In this document: positions 1 to 9,284 of the stretch, piece by piece
Position numbering within the stretch: the stretch's first letter is position 1
Layout of the letters: every line of letters begins with the position of its first letter
DNA from: Candidatus Poribacteria bacterium
Lineage (GTDB): Bacteria; Poribacteria; WGA-4E; WGA-3G
NCBI GenBank assembly: GCA_026706025.1
Contig: JAPOZO010000050.1
Coordinates: 1-64,000, forward strand
Length of the DNA: 64,000 bases
Direction of reading: 5' to 3'
Position numbers and translations under genes: made by a program
Notes under the pieces: model-generated
Databases searched by the model: none
Seen by the model: the letters and a program-made list of their open reading frames with translations, nothing else
Told to the model about the DNA's origin: nothing

Positions 1-218
1 TTAACTGAAAACTGAAAGGTTTTTCATGCCTCGCAGTGAGAGAAAACCGAACTGAAAACTGACAACTATCTACGAAATAGCGTGCAATATCCGTGCCAAT
101 ATTCTTCGCTTGAAACAGCCGAAATTCTTGCTGAATGTCTGCCAAATTGACACGGATATAAAAATGGTGTAAGTTGACAAGTCAATTTGACTTACTGCCC
201 GCATCATATTTCTGTTTG
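1..218. repeat. Duplicated LamG-gene tail and 3' flank (copy A)
   Basis: This stretch matches 4499-4712 almost base for base, apart from a few substitutions and small indels. The match includes the TTTTTCATGCCTCGCAGTG block and the TCAATTTGACT block. In copy B the right end is the last codons of a LamG gene on the minus strand. Read on the minus strand, copy A gives a related ending (RKQKYDAGSKSN, then stop, against LKQRYRVRSQSN, then stop). It is therefore probably the relic tail of a second LamG gene plus its downstream flank. It may continue to the left of the window. Confidence 0.75.
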
Positions 219-222
219 CGGA

Positions 223-474
223 TACTATGCCGCCGGTGCATCGTTGGCACAGATGGCAGAAGCCATCATTCTGGATAAGAAACGACTACTGCCCTGCTCT
301 GCACACCTTACCGGGCAATACGGTATTGATGATCTCTATATCGGGGTTCCGATTAAACTCGGTGGAGATGGTATAGATGAGATTCTCGAAATCGAACTGA
401 CTGAAGACGAACTCAGTTCCTTACAGCATTCTGCTGCAACGGATCGGGAAGGGATTGCGTTGTTGGGGTATTAA
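223..474 (+). pseudogene. mdh: Malate dehydrogenase C-terminal fragment
   Basis: The reading frame encodes about 83 residues matching the extreme C-terminus of bacterial malate dehydrogenase (about 310 residues). It starts at YYAAGASLAQMAEAI, runs through LPCSAHLTGQYG and YIGVPIKLG, and ends EGIALLGY. The N-terminal Rossmann domain, the substrate arginines and the catalytic Asp/His are absent. The 12 codons before the homology come from the opposite strand of the LamG-tail repeat, so this is a truncated gene at a rearrangement junction. A TTG at 187 could open the frame, but there is no sign of a functional enzyme. The join could also be an assembly artefact near a repeat. Confidence 0.8.
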
Positions 475-630
475 AACAGCGTACCCTGCATGTAAAGTGG
501 GTTGTGTTAGCAGGACTTCTCACCTTGAACAGCTGGCTGAGTCTATCACATTGATGTGAAGGGCTTGATCAGTTGCATTTAAAGTTAGTACCCCCAAAAA
601 TCAAATGTTATCTAATCTTGAGTAATTTAC

Positions 631-1326
631 CTAATAGAAATTTAAGCCAACACGAAAAGCAATATCTGATCTCTCAAAAGAAAACTGTAAACCACCGAGT
701 GCTGTTACTGTCGGCGACAATTCAATCTCTATACCGATTTCTCCAGCTAGGTCTCCATGACGCACTGATTTTTTGAAAACTAAATTCTCTAATTCTTCAG
801 CAAATTCTGCGTTAGTTTCTGAAGTTTCCCAAGACCTGATATAAGATAAAGTGAAAAACGGGTGCATCACTTGTCCAGACTCGGTTTCCAGGCGTTTTAA
901 GACACCTGCCGCACCTGAAAGTCTAAGAATACGTGAACGCTCAAGGATCTGATTCGTAGACTCTTGAACAGATCGGAAGAATACAGCACCGAAATCTCCT
1001 CTCCAAAAATAGTCTAAGCCGGTGTCCCCTAACGGTTTGAGACGCACGATACTGACCACCCCATTAGGTGCTGGCGGAACAGCAGTTGCGTCAGTCAATC
1101 CGATCCCAACTTGAAAAGAAATCTTTAAGTCATCTTCAACCCCATAGTCAAGATTAGCACCAACCGTTGTAGTGTCTTTGGGTTCAGTAATACCTATATC
1201 CTGCTTACTGAGAGCAAGTCCAAGCGAGGTATCCGCTGTAGGCAACCGGTATAAACTTGTCTGAGAATACGCGATAATAGGATACAGCATAAATATCAAC
1301 GCTACATACATCCATTTCTTTAACAA
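631..1326 (-). CDS. Exported beta-barrel-like protein of unknown function
   Basis: A 231-residue protein with an N-terminal signal peptide (MLKKWMYVALIFMLYPIIAYSQ, cleavage near residue 22). The rest is rich in alternating polar and hydrophobic strands with many Gly and aromatic residues, and it ends in Phe-Tyr (VGLNFY). A terminal aromatic residue is typical of outer-membrane beta-barrels, so an outer-membrane location is inferred. The start is TTG with an AAGGAG Shine-Dalgarno 7 bases upstream. The next ATG, five codons in, lacks such a site. No enzymatic motif was recognised. It stands alone, facing away from the repeat-rich gap at 1327-1768. Confidence 0.7.
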   Translation of the reverse strand: MLKKWMYVALIFMLYPIIAYSQTSLYRLPTADTSLGLALSKQDIGITEPKDTTTVGANLDYGVEDDLKISFQVGIGLTDATAVPPAPNGVVSIVRLKPLGDTGLDYFWRGDFGAVFFRSVQESTNQILERSRILRLSGAAGVLKRLETESGQVMHPFFTLSYIRSWETSETNAEFAEELENLVFKKSVRHGDLAGEIGIEIELSPTVTALGGLQFSFERSDIAFRVGLNFY

Positions 1327-1379
1327 TGCATAACTCCTTCTATCGAAATAATACCACTTCTAATTGACGACTTCTCATT

Positions 1380-1665
1380 AAAAGGGGCCGCCGTTTTTAG
1401 TTATGCCCGGTGGGGTTAGGAATGCAGATCGCATTTGGTCGAGTACGCCGCAAAACCGCACTATAGGTGTCAATTTAGGGATATTTCGCGATATTTAGCG
1501 TGACCCCATCATAGATGCCGTCCCTACGGGGCTTGGGTTTTCCTTGAGCCGAGTTTCTACAGAGACACCGTTCCTACGGAACTCAAGCGTTTTTGAAGTT
1601 TTCAAGGTTTCTATGTAAAACCCGGTTCGGTTAGGAAACCGCACCTACTGGGCCTGGGTAGACGG
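1380..1665. repeat. Repeat-rich intergenic block
   Basis: No credible gene lies between 1327 and 1768. The block holds two CCGTNCCTACGG hairpin units (near 1518 and 1569), an ATAGGTGTCAATTTA element (1463-1477, again at 54110-54124), and a GGTTCGGTTAGG hairpin (1621-1658). The second CCGT unit and the hairpin are joined by a TTTGAAG-TTCAAGG segment, the same composite order seen at 29905-29972. Confidence 0.7.
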
Positions 1666-1768
1666 TGCGGTCAATGCGATATAAACTTTTAGAAACGGTA
1701 TAAGAATCTTGCCCCTCAGAGTGGCAGGCACAGAAACGATAATTTCAGAGACACCATCAAATGCCAAC

Positions 1769-2374
1769 TTACGCCTTTTGTGCGACCATACTGGCGAGGA
1801 TGCCGAGGATCCTGTCGCACCGCTCAATGGTGTAGGTTGTCATATCGATGTGTAGGCACTTTCCTTGCAACTTGAGAAATAACCACTCAACACCTGTTGT
1901 GGAAGCCCCATAAACGCAAGGGATATCATTTCCTCTTTCTGCATTAAAGCGTTGGGCGGCGAACATCTCGGCGACACATTGCCCAAGACCAAGTTTCAAA
2001 TCAAGATTTTTTGCCTCAACAAGGATAATGGCAGGTGCTTCCAGATAGAATTGGTTTGGTGACAGACTCACCAAAAAATCGCACACGCCGGCTAATCCCT
2101 GTTCAGAATCAATGTTGAAATCAATCCCAGAAAAGAGACTGATGCGGCGATCACAATGCTCGCGAAGTTCAACCAGAACATCAGCAACAATCAGTTCCGA
2201 ACGCGCTTTTTCTGTACCGATAGCGGTAGCTAACGATGCCTTTCTCTCCAGTCCTGTGGTGAGATAGGCACTTGGTGGCACCACTTCTACGTCAGAAAAG
2301 AATCCCGCTGTGTCAATCTTTTCAAGTTCAAATGCTGGCAGCACCGATTCTAAGGTGAAGTCACTATAAGCCAT
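1769..2374 (-). CDS. PD-(D/E)XK nuclease-like protein downstream of dnaK
   Basis: A 201-residue protein. The ATG at 2374 is chosen because GGGAGG lies 6 bases upstream. A longer frame would run into dnaK. Around residues 100-130 it shows the pattern of the restriction-endonuclease-like fold: an Asp in GVCDFLVS, then a strand with the E-x-K motif in IILVEAKN, then a Gln in GQCVAEM. Proteins of this type are mostly uncharacterised. A DNase role is inferred from the motif only. It follows dnaK by 49 bases on the same strand, so the two may be cotranscribed. Nothing links it to a methyltransferase or specificity subunit. Confidence 0.7.
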   Translation of the reverse strand: MAYSDFTLESVLPAFELEKIDTAGFFSDVEVVPPSAYLTTGLERKASLATAIGTEKARSELIVADVLVELREHCDRRISLFSGIDFNIDSEQGLAGVCDFLVSLSPNQFYLEAPAIILVEAKNLDLKLGLGQCVAEMFAAQRFNAERGNDIPCVYGASTTGVEWLFLKLQGKCLHIDMTTYTIERCDRILGILASMVAQKA

Positions 2375-2423
2375 TGAGAAACCTCCCATGTGGCACCAAC
2401 AGAGTCGCAATTTAGAGGGGGAC

Positions 2424-4364
2424 CTAACTTTTATCTTTCTCCTTGTCCTCGTCAACAACTTCGTATTCAGCGTCAACGACATCATCGCTATCTGCGGCAT
2501 CCGGTGTTGCTTCATCAGCAGCGGATGGATCTCCCGGAGCAGCACCCGGATCCGCACCGGCTGTCTGCTGGTACATCTGCGCAGAGACTTCATGCCAGAC
2601 CTGCGTTAATTCATCCGTTGAAGACTGGATCTCGGCGTGGTTGTCTGCCTCTAACGCCTGCTTGACACGCGCAACGGCAGCGTTCACTTTCTCCTTGGAA
2701 GCATCGTCTACCTTGTCGCCAAATTCACCCAAGTTCTTCTCAGTCTCGTAAACCATGGAATCCGCCCGGTTGCGCGTCTCAACTTCTTCGCGTTTCTGCT
2801 TATCTTCCTCGGCGTGTGCTTCGGCATCTTTCATCATCTGTTCGATCTCTGCCTCGCTGAGTCCAGAGGAAGCGGTAATGGTAATCTTCTGCTCTTTACC
2901 GGTCGCGGTATCTTTTGCAGACACATTGAGAATACCGTTCGCGTCAATATCAAACGTCACATCAATCTGCGGTACACCTCTCGGCGCGGGGGGGAGCTCA
3001 CTTAAACGGAAACGCCCGATGGTTTTGTTGTAAACCGCCTGTTCACGTTCGCCTTGAAGGACATGCACATCAACCGAGGTCTGGTTGTTCTCAGGCGTTG
3101 TGAAGATATTCGATTTCTTTGTAGGAATCGTTGTGTTCCTATCAATCAACCGCGTGAACATTCCACCAAGTGTCTCAACTCCAAGTGAGAGTGGTGTGAC
3201 ATCCAACAACAGAATGTCTTTGACCTCTTCATCACCTGCGAGGACACCGCCCTGGATTGCTGCACCGATGGCGACGACTTCATCCGGATTGACCCCTTTG
3301 TGCGGTTCTCTGCCGAAGAGTTGCTCCACGGCTTCCTGCACTTTAGGCATCCGTGTCTGTCCACCGACAAGGATCACTTCGTCAATTTCAGAGGGCGGCA
3401 TCTCAGCATCCGCGAGTGCCTGTCGGCACGGTTCAAGTGACCGTTGGACGAGATCATCTGTAATCTGTTCGAGTTTTGCGCGGGTAAGCGTCAAGTTAAG
3501 GTGCTTCGGACCACTGGCATCAACGGTGATAAACGGCAAATTTATGTCGGTCTGTAAAGTGCTGGAGAGTTCACATTTTGCGGTTTCCGCTGCTTCTTTC
3601 AAGCGTTGCAAAGCCATCTCGTCGTTGCGGAGATCAATCCCTTGGCTACTGAGGAATTCTTGCGCCATCCAGTCAATCACCACTTGGTCGAAGTCATCTC
3701 CACCGAGGTGTGTATCGCCGTTCGTGCTTTTTACCTCGAAAACACCATCACCGATTTCCAGAATAGAGATGTCAAATGTACCGCCGCCGAGGTCATAGAC
3801 GGCAATCTTCTTGTCGCCTTCGGTTTGCAATCCATAGGCGAGCGATGCGGCGGTCGGTTCATTGATAATCCGCTCGACTTCTAACCCTGCGATCTTGCCT
3901 GCGTCTGCTGTCGCCTGACGTTGGGAATCGTTAAAGTAGGCAGGCACGGTGATAACCGCTTTTGTGACATCCTCTCCGAGGTACGCCTCGGCGGTCTCCT
4001 TCATTTTCCGCAAAACCATCGCGGAGATTTCCGGGGACGAGTAATCTTTACCATCAATATTCACGGCGACATCACCATCTTTATCGGCTTTTAATTCATA
4101 AGGCACACGCGAAGCATCGTCGCCGATCTCGTTAAATTTGCGTCCCATGAACCTTTTAATCGAAAAGATTGTATTTTGTGGGTTCGTGATGGCTTGTCTT
4201 TTAGCAACTTGTCCAACGGGACGCTCGCCTTCTTTGGTAAAGCCGACAACCGAGGGCGTCGTTCGATTACCCTCCGCGTTTTCGATCACTTTCGCATCGC
4301 CGCTCTCTAAAACAGCCACGCATGAATTTGTTGTGCCTAAATCAATTCCAATGACCTTGCTCAT
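2424..4364 (-). CDS. dnaK: Chaperone protein DnaK (Hsp70)
   Basis: A full-length 646-residue ATP-dependent cytoplasmic chaperone that binds exposed hydrophobic segments of client proteins. The N-terminal ATPase domain (about 1-380) carries [13 protein letters not shown] and the phosphate-binding [12 protein letters not shown]. The conserved linker [11 protein letters not shown] follows, then the beta-sandwich substrate domain and a charged helical lid. The end matches the classic DnaK tail ([12 protein letters not shown]). The start is supported by an AGAGGAG-type ribosome site. dnaJ and grpE are not adjacent. A MITE-like repeat lies about 45 bases upstream, with an ATTATA (TATAAT on this strand) at 4398-4403. 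No full CIRCE operator was seen. Confidence 0.97.
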   Translation of the reverse strand: MSKVIGIDLGTTNSCVAVLESGDAKVIENAEGNRTTPSVVGFTKEGERPVGQVAKRQAITNPQNTIFSIKRFMGRKFNEIGDDASRVPYELKADKDGDVAVNIDGKDYSSPEISAMVLRKMKETAEAYLGEDVTKAVITVPAYFNDSQRQATADAGKIAGLEVERIINEPTAASLAYGLQTEGDKKIAVYDLGGGTFDISILEIGDGVFEVKSTNGDTHLGGDDFDQVVIDWMAQEFLSSQGIDLRNDEMALQRLKEAAETAKCELSSTLQTDINLPFITVDASGPKHLNLTLTRAKLEQITDDLVQRSLEPCRQALADAEMPPSEIDEVILVGGQTRMPKVQEAVEQLFGREPHKGVNPDEVVAIGAAIQGGVLAGDEEVKDILLLDVTPLSLGVETLGGMFTRLIDRNTTIPTKKSNIFTTPENNQTSVDVHVLQGEREQAVYNKTIGRFRLSELPPAPRGVPQIDVTFDIDANGILNVSAKDTATGKEQKITITASSGLSEAEIEQMMKDAEAHAEEDKQKREEVETRNRADSMVYETEKNLGEFGDKVDDASKEKVNAAVARVKQALEADNHAEIQSSTDELTQVWHEVSAQMYQQTAGADPGAAPGDPSAADEATPDAADSDDVVDAEYEVVDEDKEKDKS

Positions 4365-4409
4365 TTCTAATTTCTCCTCTGTATGAATAACTTCGAGATT
4401 ATATTATTA

Positions 4410-4568
4410 ATTATCAGTTATCAGTTGTCAGTTTGCCTCGCAGTGAGAGTTAAGAGTCATGCTGTGGCAGGTACAAGAAAAGCAACTGCCACAAGTAGTT
4501 AACTGAAAACTGAAAGGTTTTTCATGCCTCGCAGTGAGAGAAAACCGAACTGATAACTGACAACTATT
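4410..4568. repeat. MITE-like repeat with inverted ends, upstream of dnaK
   Basis: The left end holds the TATCAGTTATCAGTTGTCAG block. The right end holds its inverse (AACTGATAACTGACAAC), so the unit can fold on itself. Inside is a perfect 8-bp stem, TGTGGCAG at 4463-4470 with CTGCCACA at 4486-4493. The TGCCTCGCAGTGAGAG block occurs twice in this copy. Related copies lie at 8654, 20268, 21408, 33486 and 61962. It overlaps the LamG-tail duplication. Confidence 0.7.
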
Positions 4569-4712
4569 TACAAAATAGTATGCAATATCCGTGCCAATAT
4601 TCTTCGCTTGCAATAACCGAAATTTCTACTGAATGTCTGCCAAATTGGCACAAAAATAAAAAAGACCAAGTTCACAAGTCAATTTGACTGACTACGCACC
4701 CTATATCTCTGT
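4499..4712. repeat. LamG-gene tail and 3' flank (copy B)
   Basis: Counterpart of 1-218. Here the right end is still attached to its gene: bases 4679-4712 encode the last eleven codons and stop of the LamG protein on the minus strand. Confidence 0.75.
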
Positions 4713-5485
4713 TTGAGATGTCCCCATGTCGTCGGCAATTTTGCCTCGGGGTCAACCGCCAAAATCTCTTGGATACCGCCCTGAATTTCTTTAATCTCAT
4801 CCTGTGAGAGTCCCCGGTTAAAGAGTGCGAAGTCATCAATAATACCGTTGTAGTAGCGATTGAGAGCCGGTGGTTCCTCAGTGCCGAGAAAAAGCGGGGC
4901 ATCAATCGGCACCAGTTTATCGCCAGTCTTAGGATAATCTATCAGTACCTCACCATCAAGATAGATGGTCCACCACTTTCCACTCTGAAATGAGACAGCA
5001 ACGTGCTGCCATTTGTCTTTGACGACATCACGAGGGCTTTGTGCTGGCACATTACGTCCACCGGTCAACTTCCATCCCATCCATATAAAACCGTCCGGAT
5101 GGAGCAGCACCTCAAAAAATTCCTGTACATCTGGTCCCTTTGCAGCGATAAGTTGCCATGTACCGGGTCCCGCTTTCAAAGTGGGTTTAATCCAAGCAGC
5201 AATTGTAATTCCGTCGGTAAATTCAAATGCATCAGAGTGTTCAACCCGAACAACCCCATCCTTACCACCGAAATTAACCGCTTTCCCGATTTTACCATCG
5301 CTCCATGATGTATCTCCCTCTAATTTCCCATCCTGTTTGTTACCAGAAAGATCGGCGACAGTCTTACCCGCACCCTCCTCAAAAGCAAAATAGACGACTA
5401 AGCCTTCCAGTTCTGCGGCTGTGCTAACACTTTGAAAATTCCCTACCAGATACACAGCACACAAGCAAATTAATAATTGACGCAT
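4679..5485 (-). CDS. Secreted LamG-domain (concanavalin A-like) protein
   Basis: A 268-residue protein with a signal peptide (MRQLLICLCAVYLVGNFQSVSTAAEL). A single LamG/concanavalin A-like domain follows (about residues 28-235): YFAFEEGAGKTVADLSGNKQDG, FTDGITIAAWIKP, WQHVAVSF, WWTIYLDGE and the closing IDDFALFNRGLSQDEIKEI. The tail LPTTWGHLKQRY is a short, basic end. LamG domains bind glycans or ligands. No catalytic domain is attached, so an adhesin or carbohydrate-binding role is inferred. Its terminal codons and downstream flank are duplicated at 1-218. The next gene upstream (PhyH) is 86 bases away on the same strand. Confidence 0.85.
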   Translation of the reverse strand: MRQLLICLCAVYLVGNFQSVSTAAELEGLVVYFAFEEGAGKTVADLSGNKQDGKLEGDTSWSDGKIGKAVNFGGKDGVVRVEHSDAFEFTDGITIAAWIKPTLKAGPGTWQLIAAKGPDVQEFFEVLLHPDGFIWMGWKLTGGRNVPAQSPRDVVKDKWQHVAVSFQSGKWWTIYLDGEVLIDYPKTGDKLVPIDAPLFLGTEEPPALNRYYNGIIDDFALFNRGLSQDEIKEIQGGIQEILAVDPEAKLPTTWGHLKQRYRVRSQSN

Positions 5486-5571
5486 GAGTGTCCTCCAATC
5501 CTATAGGGGTCAGTTTGTAAAGAAATACGGGCGGATGTAAAAACACCCGCCCGCGAGACACCTGTATATAC

Positions 5572-6294
5572 CTAAGCAAATGGAAACGTCCCTTGATACC
5601 CACGCGGTCGAGAGACGTGCCAAACGCCTTCATACATCGGGGTTACCTGATAATGGCAGACGACATTACTCCGCTCCATATCGTCCCGTTCTTTTGCACC
5701 TTGATGGGGAATGTGATTGATAAATACCACACAATCGCCTGCTTTTGGATATAGAATAACATGTTCTTGCGCTTCACACCATTCTTCAAATTTAGGGCGA
5801 TCTAACGGATAGAGGTGCGGCGGTTCTGACAAATGTCCACCTTTGATAAACTTAAGATGCCCTTCACCGGGGGCGTTATCTTGAAAATAGTACGTCGTGT
5901 TAATCCCGACAGGTGCCATCGCAAATGGGTGTTCCTCGACATACCGTTGCTCCTGCCAGTAGCCGTAAAAATCCATGTGCCACTCTTGGAGATACGGCCC
6001 CGGATTGATATGCGCTCGCAGGCTTCGGAGCTGACACTGTTTGCCCATTAAGCCTTCAAGATAGGGACGGACGCTCGGATGCCCGACGAGCGGCGCGTAT
6101 GTATCCGGTTCTCGATCGAGCAAGGAATCAAACCACATGTTTCCGACAGCGTTTAAGCCTTCCTCCCACCCCTTTTCTCGTGCGTAGTTAACGCGCTGAC
6201 GGATATGTTCCGTCTCTTCCGGTGATAATGCACCCTCTATTAAAACGAAACCTTCTTGCTGGAGTTTCGCGAGTTTACCTTTCATGTCTGCCAT
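5572..6294 (-). CDS. Phytanoyl-CoA dioxygenase (PhyH) family protein, copy 1
   Basis: A 240-residue Fe(II)/2-oxoglutarate-dependent oxygenase of the PhyH family. The iron-binding triad appears intact: His106-x-Asp108 in EWHMDFYG and His197 in NHIPHQGA. Arg in MERSNVVCHY is the probable 2-oxoglutarate anchor. Substrate binding is expected in the central double-stranded helix. The start has AAGGAG 9 bases upstream. The true substrate is unknown. Environmental PhyH homologues act on many small molecules and lipids, so phytanoyl-CoA should not be assumed. It shares orientation with the transporter and ThuA genes upstream, with a 70-base gap. Confidence 0.9.
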   Translation of the reverse strand: MADMKGKLAKLQQEGFVLIEGALSPEETEHIRQRVNYAREKGWEEGLNAVGNMWFDSLLDREPDTYAPLVGHPSVRPYLEGLMGKQCQLRSLRAHINPGPYLQEWHMDFYGYWQEQRYVEEHPFAMAPVGINTTYYFQDNAPGEGHLKFIKGGHLSEPPHLYPLDRPKFEEWCEAQEHVILYPKAGDCVVFINHIPHQGAKERDDMERSNVVCHYQVTPMYEGVWHVSRPRGYQGTFPFA

Positions 6295-6364
6295 GGTTTC
6301 CTCTCCTTTTGAAGATTCAGAGTTATTGACAATATTCTATATGCTTATATAAAAAGGGTCAACT

Positions 6365-7852
6365 TTAATTGCCAGCGAAAAGCTTAACGAACAACCCCCA
6401 ACCGCTAATCCCCGCAAAGGTGACAAGCACTGCTGCAGAAATTAAAGCACCAATGAACATGAACGGACGCGTCCGATACCCAGCCGGGAGTTTGGCGTTC
6501 AGATATAGTGCCGCAAGCATCATCAATGCGATTGAAAAATTCGCCAAAATAAAACCAGCGATCTGCGTTAAGATGTCAAACGGGATATTCAACCAGATCA
6601 GCACCATCGTTGTAAGGAAAATATAGAGACAAACCCATTTGCGAAGCGTCCCGTAACCCCATTCGCGGTGAGGCCAGATCGCCTGAAAGAACTCTTGCAT
6701 CACGCGGGCATAGATTTCAGGGAGTGCTTGTAGTGTTCCCCACAGCGCAACGATAATACAGATGTAATAGACCCACACGAGTGACGCGTGGATATTCTTC
6801 CAGACGCTTGCTTGATCGGTGAGCAGACTCCAGCCTTCAAAGGTGCTTTCCATTCCATATAGGACGGCAGCCCCTGAGATCATAAACGCGCCTGTCACAA
6901 TGAACAGCACGATTGCCCCCATACCGATATCCCATCTTAGGGGAGCAAGGATTTTTCGGAGTTGGCTGATCTGCTCAGGGTGTTCAGGGAGATAGTCAAT
7001 TTTATCACTATTTGCGGCACGCTGACGGATGGCTTCAATGTTATTATGGGATGTCATGCCCCAGCGATGCATACTCACCCAATTGGCATAGACGACGTAT
7101 CCCATGACAGAACCGCCGACGTAACCGAACGCTGTCGCCATTGTCAACAACGGATTCTCGACGGCATCCTTCGGTGCCCATTCAGGAAACTCAGGTAGGT
7201 GCCCAAAACGGAGGCTCCCAACCAGTGCTTTGCCAAAGTCGGGACGCACCATCAATGTGCCGATAATTGTGCCGACAACGAGGATAGCACAGATAATGAG
7301 CTGCTGCTTTTCCAATCTTTCAAAGGAGATACGTAAGCCGAAAAGGAGCGCGAGGGTGATAAAACAAGACGTGATTAGATTTTCCCAAACGAGTTGCGAG
7401 ATACCTGAAGATAGCGTGTCTTTAAATAGAAAATGGAGCAGCGCACCGCAAGGTTTGGCGATCGGCACCCATGCTAAAGGCGCGCCTACCATTTCAAAGA
7501 TGACAATTGCAATCAGAAGCCATCCACGCGGTCCCGGCAGCTTGGCGAGTCGATTCCCGATATATTCACCACTAACAGCGGTATATCGCCCCAGCAGATA
7601 AGTGACAAAAACACCTTTCACGACGCAGCTGAGTAGTACAAGCCAGAGCAAATTATATTCAGCCCACGCGCCTGCCCGGACAACAACGATCGTTTCGCCA
7701 GCACCGATGCTTACTGAAGCCACGATTGCAGCAGGTCCAAACACAGCAGCAAGCCCAATAATTTTCTTAAGCGACCACGGTTCAGCAAATGGACCGGCGA
7801 CGGGTGGGATGTCAACGTGTTCAGTATTTTTTGGGGTCTCTTCTGTCTGCAT
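6365..7852 (-). CDS. Nramp-like metal ion transporter family membrane protein
   Basis: A 495-residue integral membrane protein with about 11 predicted hydrophobic helices. The fold resembles Nramp (SLC11) proton-coupled divalent metal transporters, but the TM1 signature DPGN of true Nramps is replaced (SIGAGET in GPAAIVASVSIGAGETIVVV). It therefore belongs to the divergent Nramp-related group, and its substrate cannot be read from sequence. The ATG at 7852 is preferred: AGGGA lies 8 bases upstream, while the longer frame begins with a TTG inside a hairpin. It lies 60 bases after thuA on the same strand and may share its transcript, subject to the hairpin between them. Confidence 0.8.
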   Translation of the reverse strand: MQTEETPKNTEHVDIPPVAGPFAEPWSLKKIIGLAAVFGPAAIVASVSIGAGETIVVVRAGAWAEYNLLWLVLLSCVVKGVFVTYLLGRYTAVSGEYIGNRLAKLPGPRGWLLIAIVIFEMVGAPLAWVPIAKPCGALLHFLFKDTLSSGISQLVWENLITSCFITLALLFGLRISFERLEKQQLIICAILVVGTIIGTLMVRPDFGKALVGSLRFGHLPEFPEWAPKDAVENPLLTMATAFGYVGGSVMGYVVYANWVSMHRWGMTSHNNIEAIRQRAANSDKIDYLPEHPEQISQLRKILAPLRWDIGMGAIVLFIVTGAFMISGAAVLYGMESTFEGWSLLTDQASVWKNIHASLVWVYYICIIVALWGTLQALPEIYARVMQEFFQAIWPHREWGYGTLRKWVCLYIFLTTMVLIWLNIPFDILTQIAGFILANFSIALMMLAALYLNAKLPAGYRTRPFMFIGALISAAVLVTFAGISGWGLFVKLFAGN

Positions 7853-7875
7853 AGCAGGTTCCCTAAAAGCAATGA

Positions 7876-7895
7876 GCGGACTCAAAGAAGTCCGC
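7876..7895. terminator. Hairpin between ThuA and transporter genes
   Basis: Perfect 7-bp stem: GCGGACT (7876-7882), loop CAAAGA, AGTCCGC (7889-7895). On the minus strand it follows the ThuA stop by 17 bases, with a short CATTGCTTTT stretch after it. It may act as a weak terminator or attenuator. Confidence 0.5.
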
Positions 7896-7912
7896 CCGCT
7901 GCCACCGCTTTA

Positions 7913-8641
7913 TTATTCCAACGGTTCTAACGGCTTAGCATTCCCAAAAACTGGGGTCGGTGCGTTGCCCGGTGCTGCCCATCGAGAGGCGTTTGCAATC
8001 ACGTGTCGAACGTTCTCATCATAATAGATCGGGTACGTCTCGTGACCGGGACGGAAATAGAAGATTTTGCCTCTCCCGCGATAATAACAGCATCCACTTC
8101 GGAAGACTTCACCACCGGGGAACCAGCTCACAAAAACAAGCGTATCCGGCTCAGGAATATCAAACGGTTCGCCATACATCTCGGCGTGTTCAAGTTCAAA
8201 GTATTCGCCTAAACCCTCGACAATTGGGTGTCCGTGTTCAATGACCCAGAGGCGTTCCTTTTCACCGGCTTCACGCCATTTGAGGCTACAAGACGTGCCC
8301 ATCAAACGGGTAAAGGGTTTAGAATAGTGGGCAGAGTGGAGCACGATAAGCCCCATACCCTCCAAGACGCGGGCGCGAACTTTGTCAGCAATAGCGTCCT
8401 CAACTGCGCCGTGTGCGGCGTGTCCCCACCAGATTAAGACATCTGTGCTTGAGAGTACAGCATCGGTTAAGCCGTGTTCGGGTTCATCTAAAGTTGCGCT
8501 TTGAACTTTAAAGCCACCGGAGTCGTCCAAACCATCAGCAATTGCGGCGTGGATACCTTTTGGGTAGATACCGCGAATAAAATCGTTCGTTTTTTCGTGC
8601 CTAAATTCATTCCAGACTGTAACCTGAATTGGTTGCGTCAT
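7913..8641 (-). CDS. ThuA-like domain protein
   Basis: A 242-residue single-domain protein of the ThuA (trehalose-utilisation, glutamine amidotransferase-like fold) family. Features include [11 protein letters not shown] at the start, [14 protein letters not shown] (about 65-80), [39 protein letters not shown] and the late [17 protein letters not shown]. In planctomycete-like genomes ThuA proteins cluster with Gfo/Idh dehydrogenases and sugar epimerases. Here it sits with a transporter and PhyH. The biochemical reaction of the family is not settled, so a role in sugar metabolism is only inferred. A MITE-like repeat begins about 13 bases upstream of the start. Confidence 0.88.
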   Translation of the reverse strand: MTQPIQVTVWNEFRHEKTNDFIRGIYPKGIHAAIADGLDDSGGFKVQSATLDEPEHGLTDAVLSSTDVLIWWGHAAHGAVEDAIADKVRARVLEGMGLIVLHSAHYSKPFTRLMGTSCSLKWREAGEKERLWVIEHGHPIVEGLGEYFELEHAEMYGEPFDIPEPDTLVFVSWFPGGEVFRSGCCYYRGRGKIFYFRPGHETYPIYYDENVRHVIANASRWAAPGNAPTPVFGNAKPLEPLE

Positions 8642-8653
8642 AGATTTCTCCTC

Positions 8654-8785
8654 ATAATAGTTATCAGTCTTCAGTTATCGGTTGTCGGTTAAGAAGTCTC
8701 TATGCAACAATTCGCCTTTGCTGGAATACACCAAGTTAGGGAAGATTTTACAAAGGAGACTCTTAACTGATACCTGAACACCTTT
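8654..8785. repeat. MITE-like repeat upstream of ThuA
   Basis: Left end TATCAGTCTTCAGTTATCGG, right end CTCTTAACTGATACCTGAAC in inverted sense. The interior (GCAACAATTCGCCTTTGCTGG) matches the interior of the 20268 copy with mismatches. The rest of the 8642-8879 gap shows no gene. Confidence 0.65.
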
Positions 8786-8879
8786 GTTTGTTAAAAATTC
8801 ACAAAATCAGGTTTCAAAAACCGATTTCGGGTTTTTAGTTTATCAAATCATCGTATCGATCGGTAATGGGTATAAGCAG

Positions 8880-9284
8880 TTAACGCAAATCACCGCGCTC
8901 GGTAGTAACTTCAAGATGCGGATCTGCGCTTTCTCTTGGTGCAACCGAGTAATCCTTGTCTGTACTGGCATTCGTATCCTTTAGCGGTTGAATAGACAAC
9001 CGACATCCAAGTCCCTGAAGAATCGTATTGAGCGTATCCAGGCGCGGTGCCTTTTCGCTTGAGAGCACGTCCGAGAGGACTTGTGGCGCGATGCCGATTT
9101 TCTTAGCGACCTCGGAAACCCCACCTCGTGCTTCAATGACATGCTGGAGTCCCAGCAGAAAAAATAGAATGTCGCCATCCTCTTGGTATTCCTCAAGTGC
9201 CACGTCGAGATAGCTGACCGCTTCTTCCGAGTCAGCCGCAAATTGTTCCATTAGGAACTCGTGCAGGGTTCTCAATTTTCTCAT
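8880..9284 (-). CDS. HigA-like antitoxin with helix-turn-helix
   Basis: A 134-residue protein of the type often annotated as addiction-module antidote. A helix-turn-helix lies near residues 55-80 (GVSEVAKKIGIAPQVLSDVLS), followed by a short conserved stretch (LDTLNTILQGLGCRLSIQPL). The C-terminus from about residue 100 is polar and probably disordered. It starts inside the toxin stop codon (4-base overlap, ATGA), so the pair is translationally coupled in the toxin-first order of HigBA. The antitoxin should neutralise the toxin and repress the operon. The extended tail is longer than usual for about 100-residue relatives. Confidence 0.85.
   Translation of the reverse strand: MRKLRTLHEFLMEQFAADSEEAVSYLDVALEEYQEDGDILFFLLGLQHVIEARGGVSEVAKKIGIAPQVLSDVLSSEKAPRLDTLNTILQGLGCRLSIQPLKDTNASTDKDYSVAPRESADPHLEVTTERGDLR

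Noticed and set aside
2375-2593. Upstream extension of the PD-(D/E)XK frame into dnaK
   Set aside because: The added residues are basic and low in complexity and lie antisense-like in another frame of dnaK. The ATG at 2374 with GGGAGG is better.
3085-3798. 237-codon frame opposite dnaK
   Set aside because: Antisense shadow of a conserved gene, with high Ser/Pro content caused by dnaK codons.
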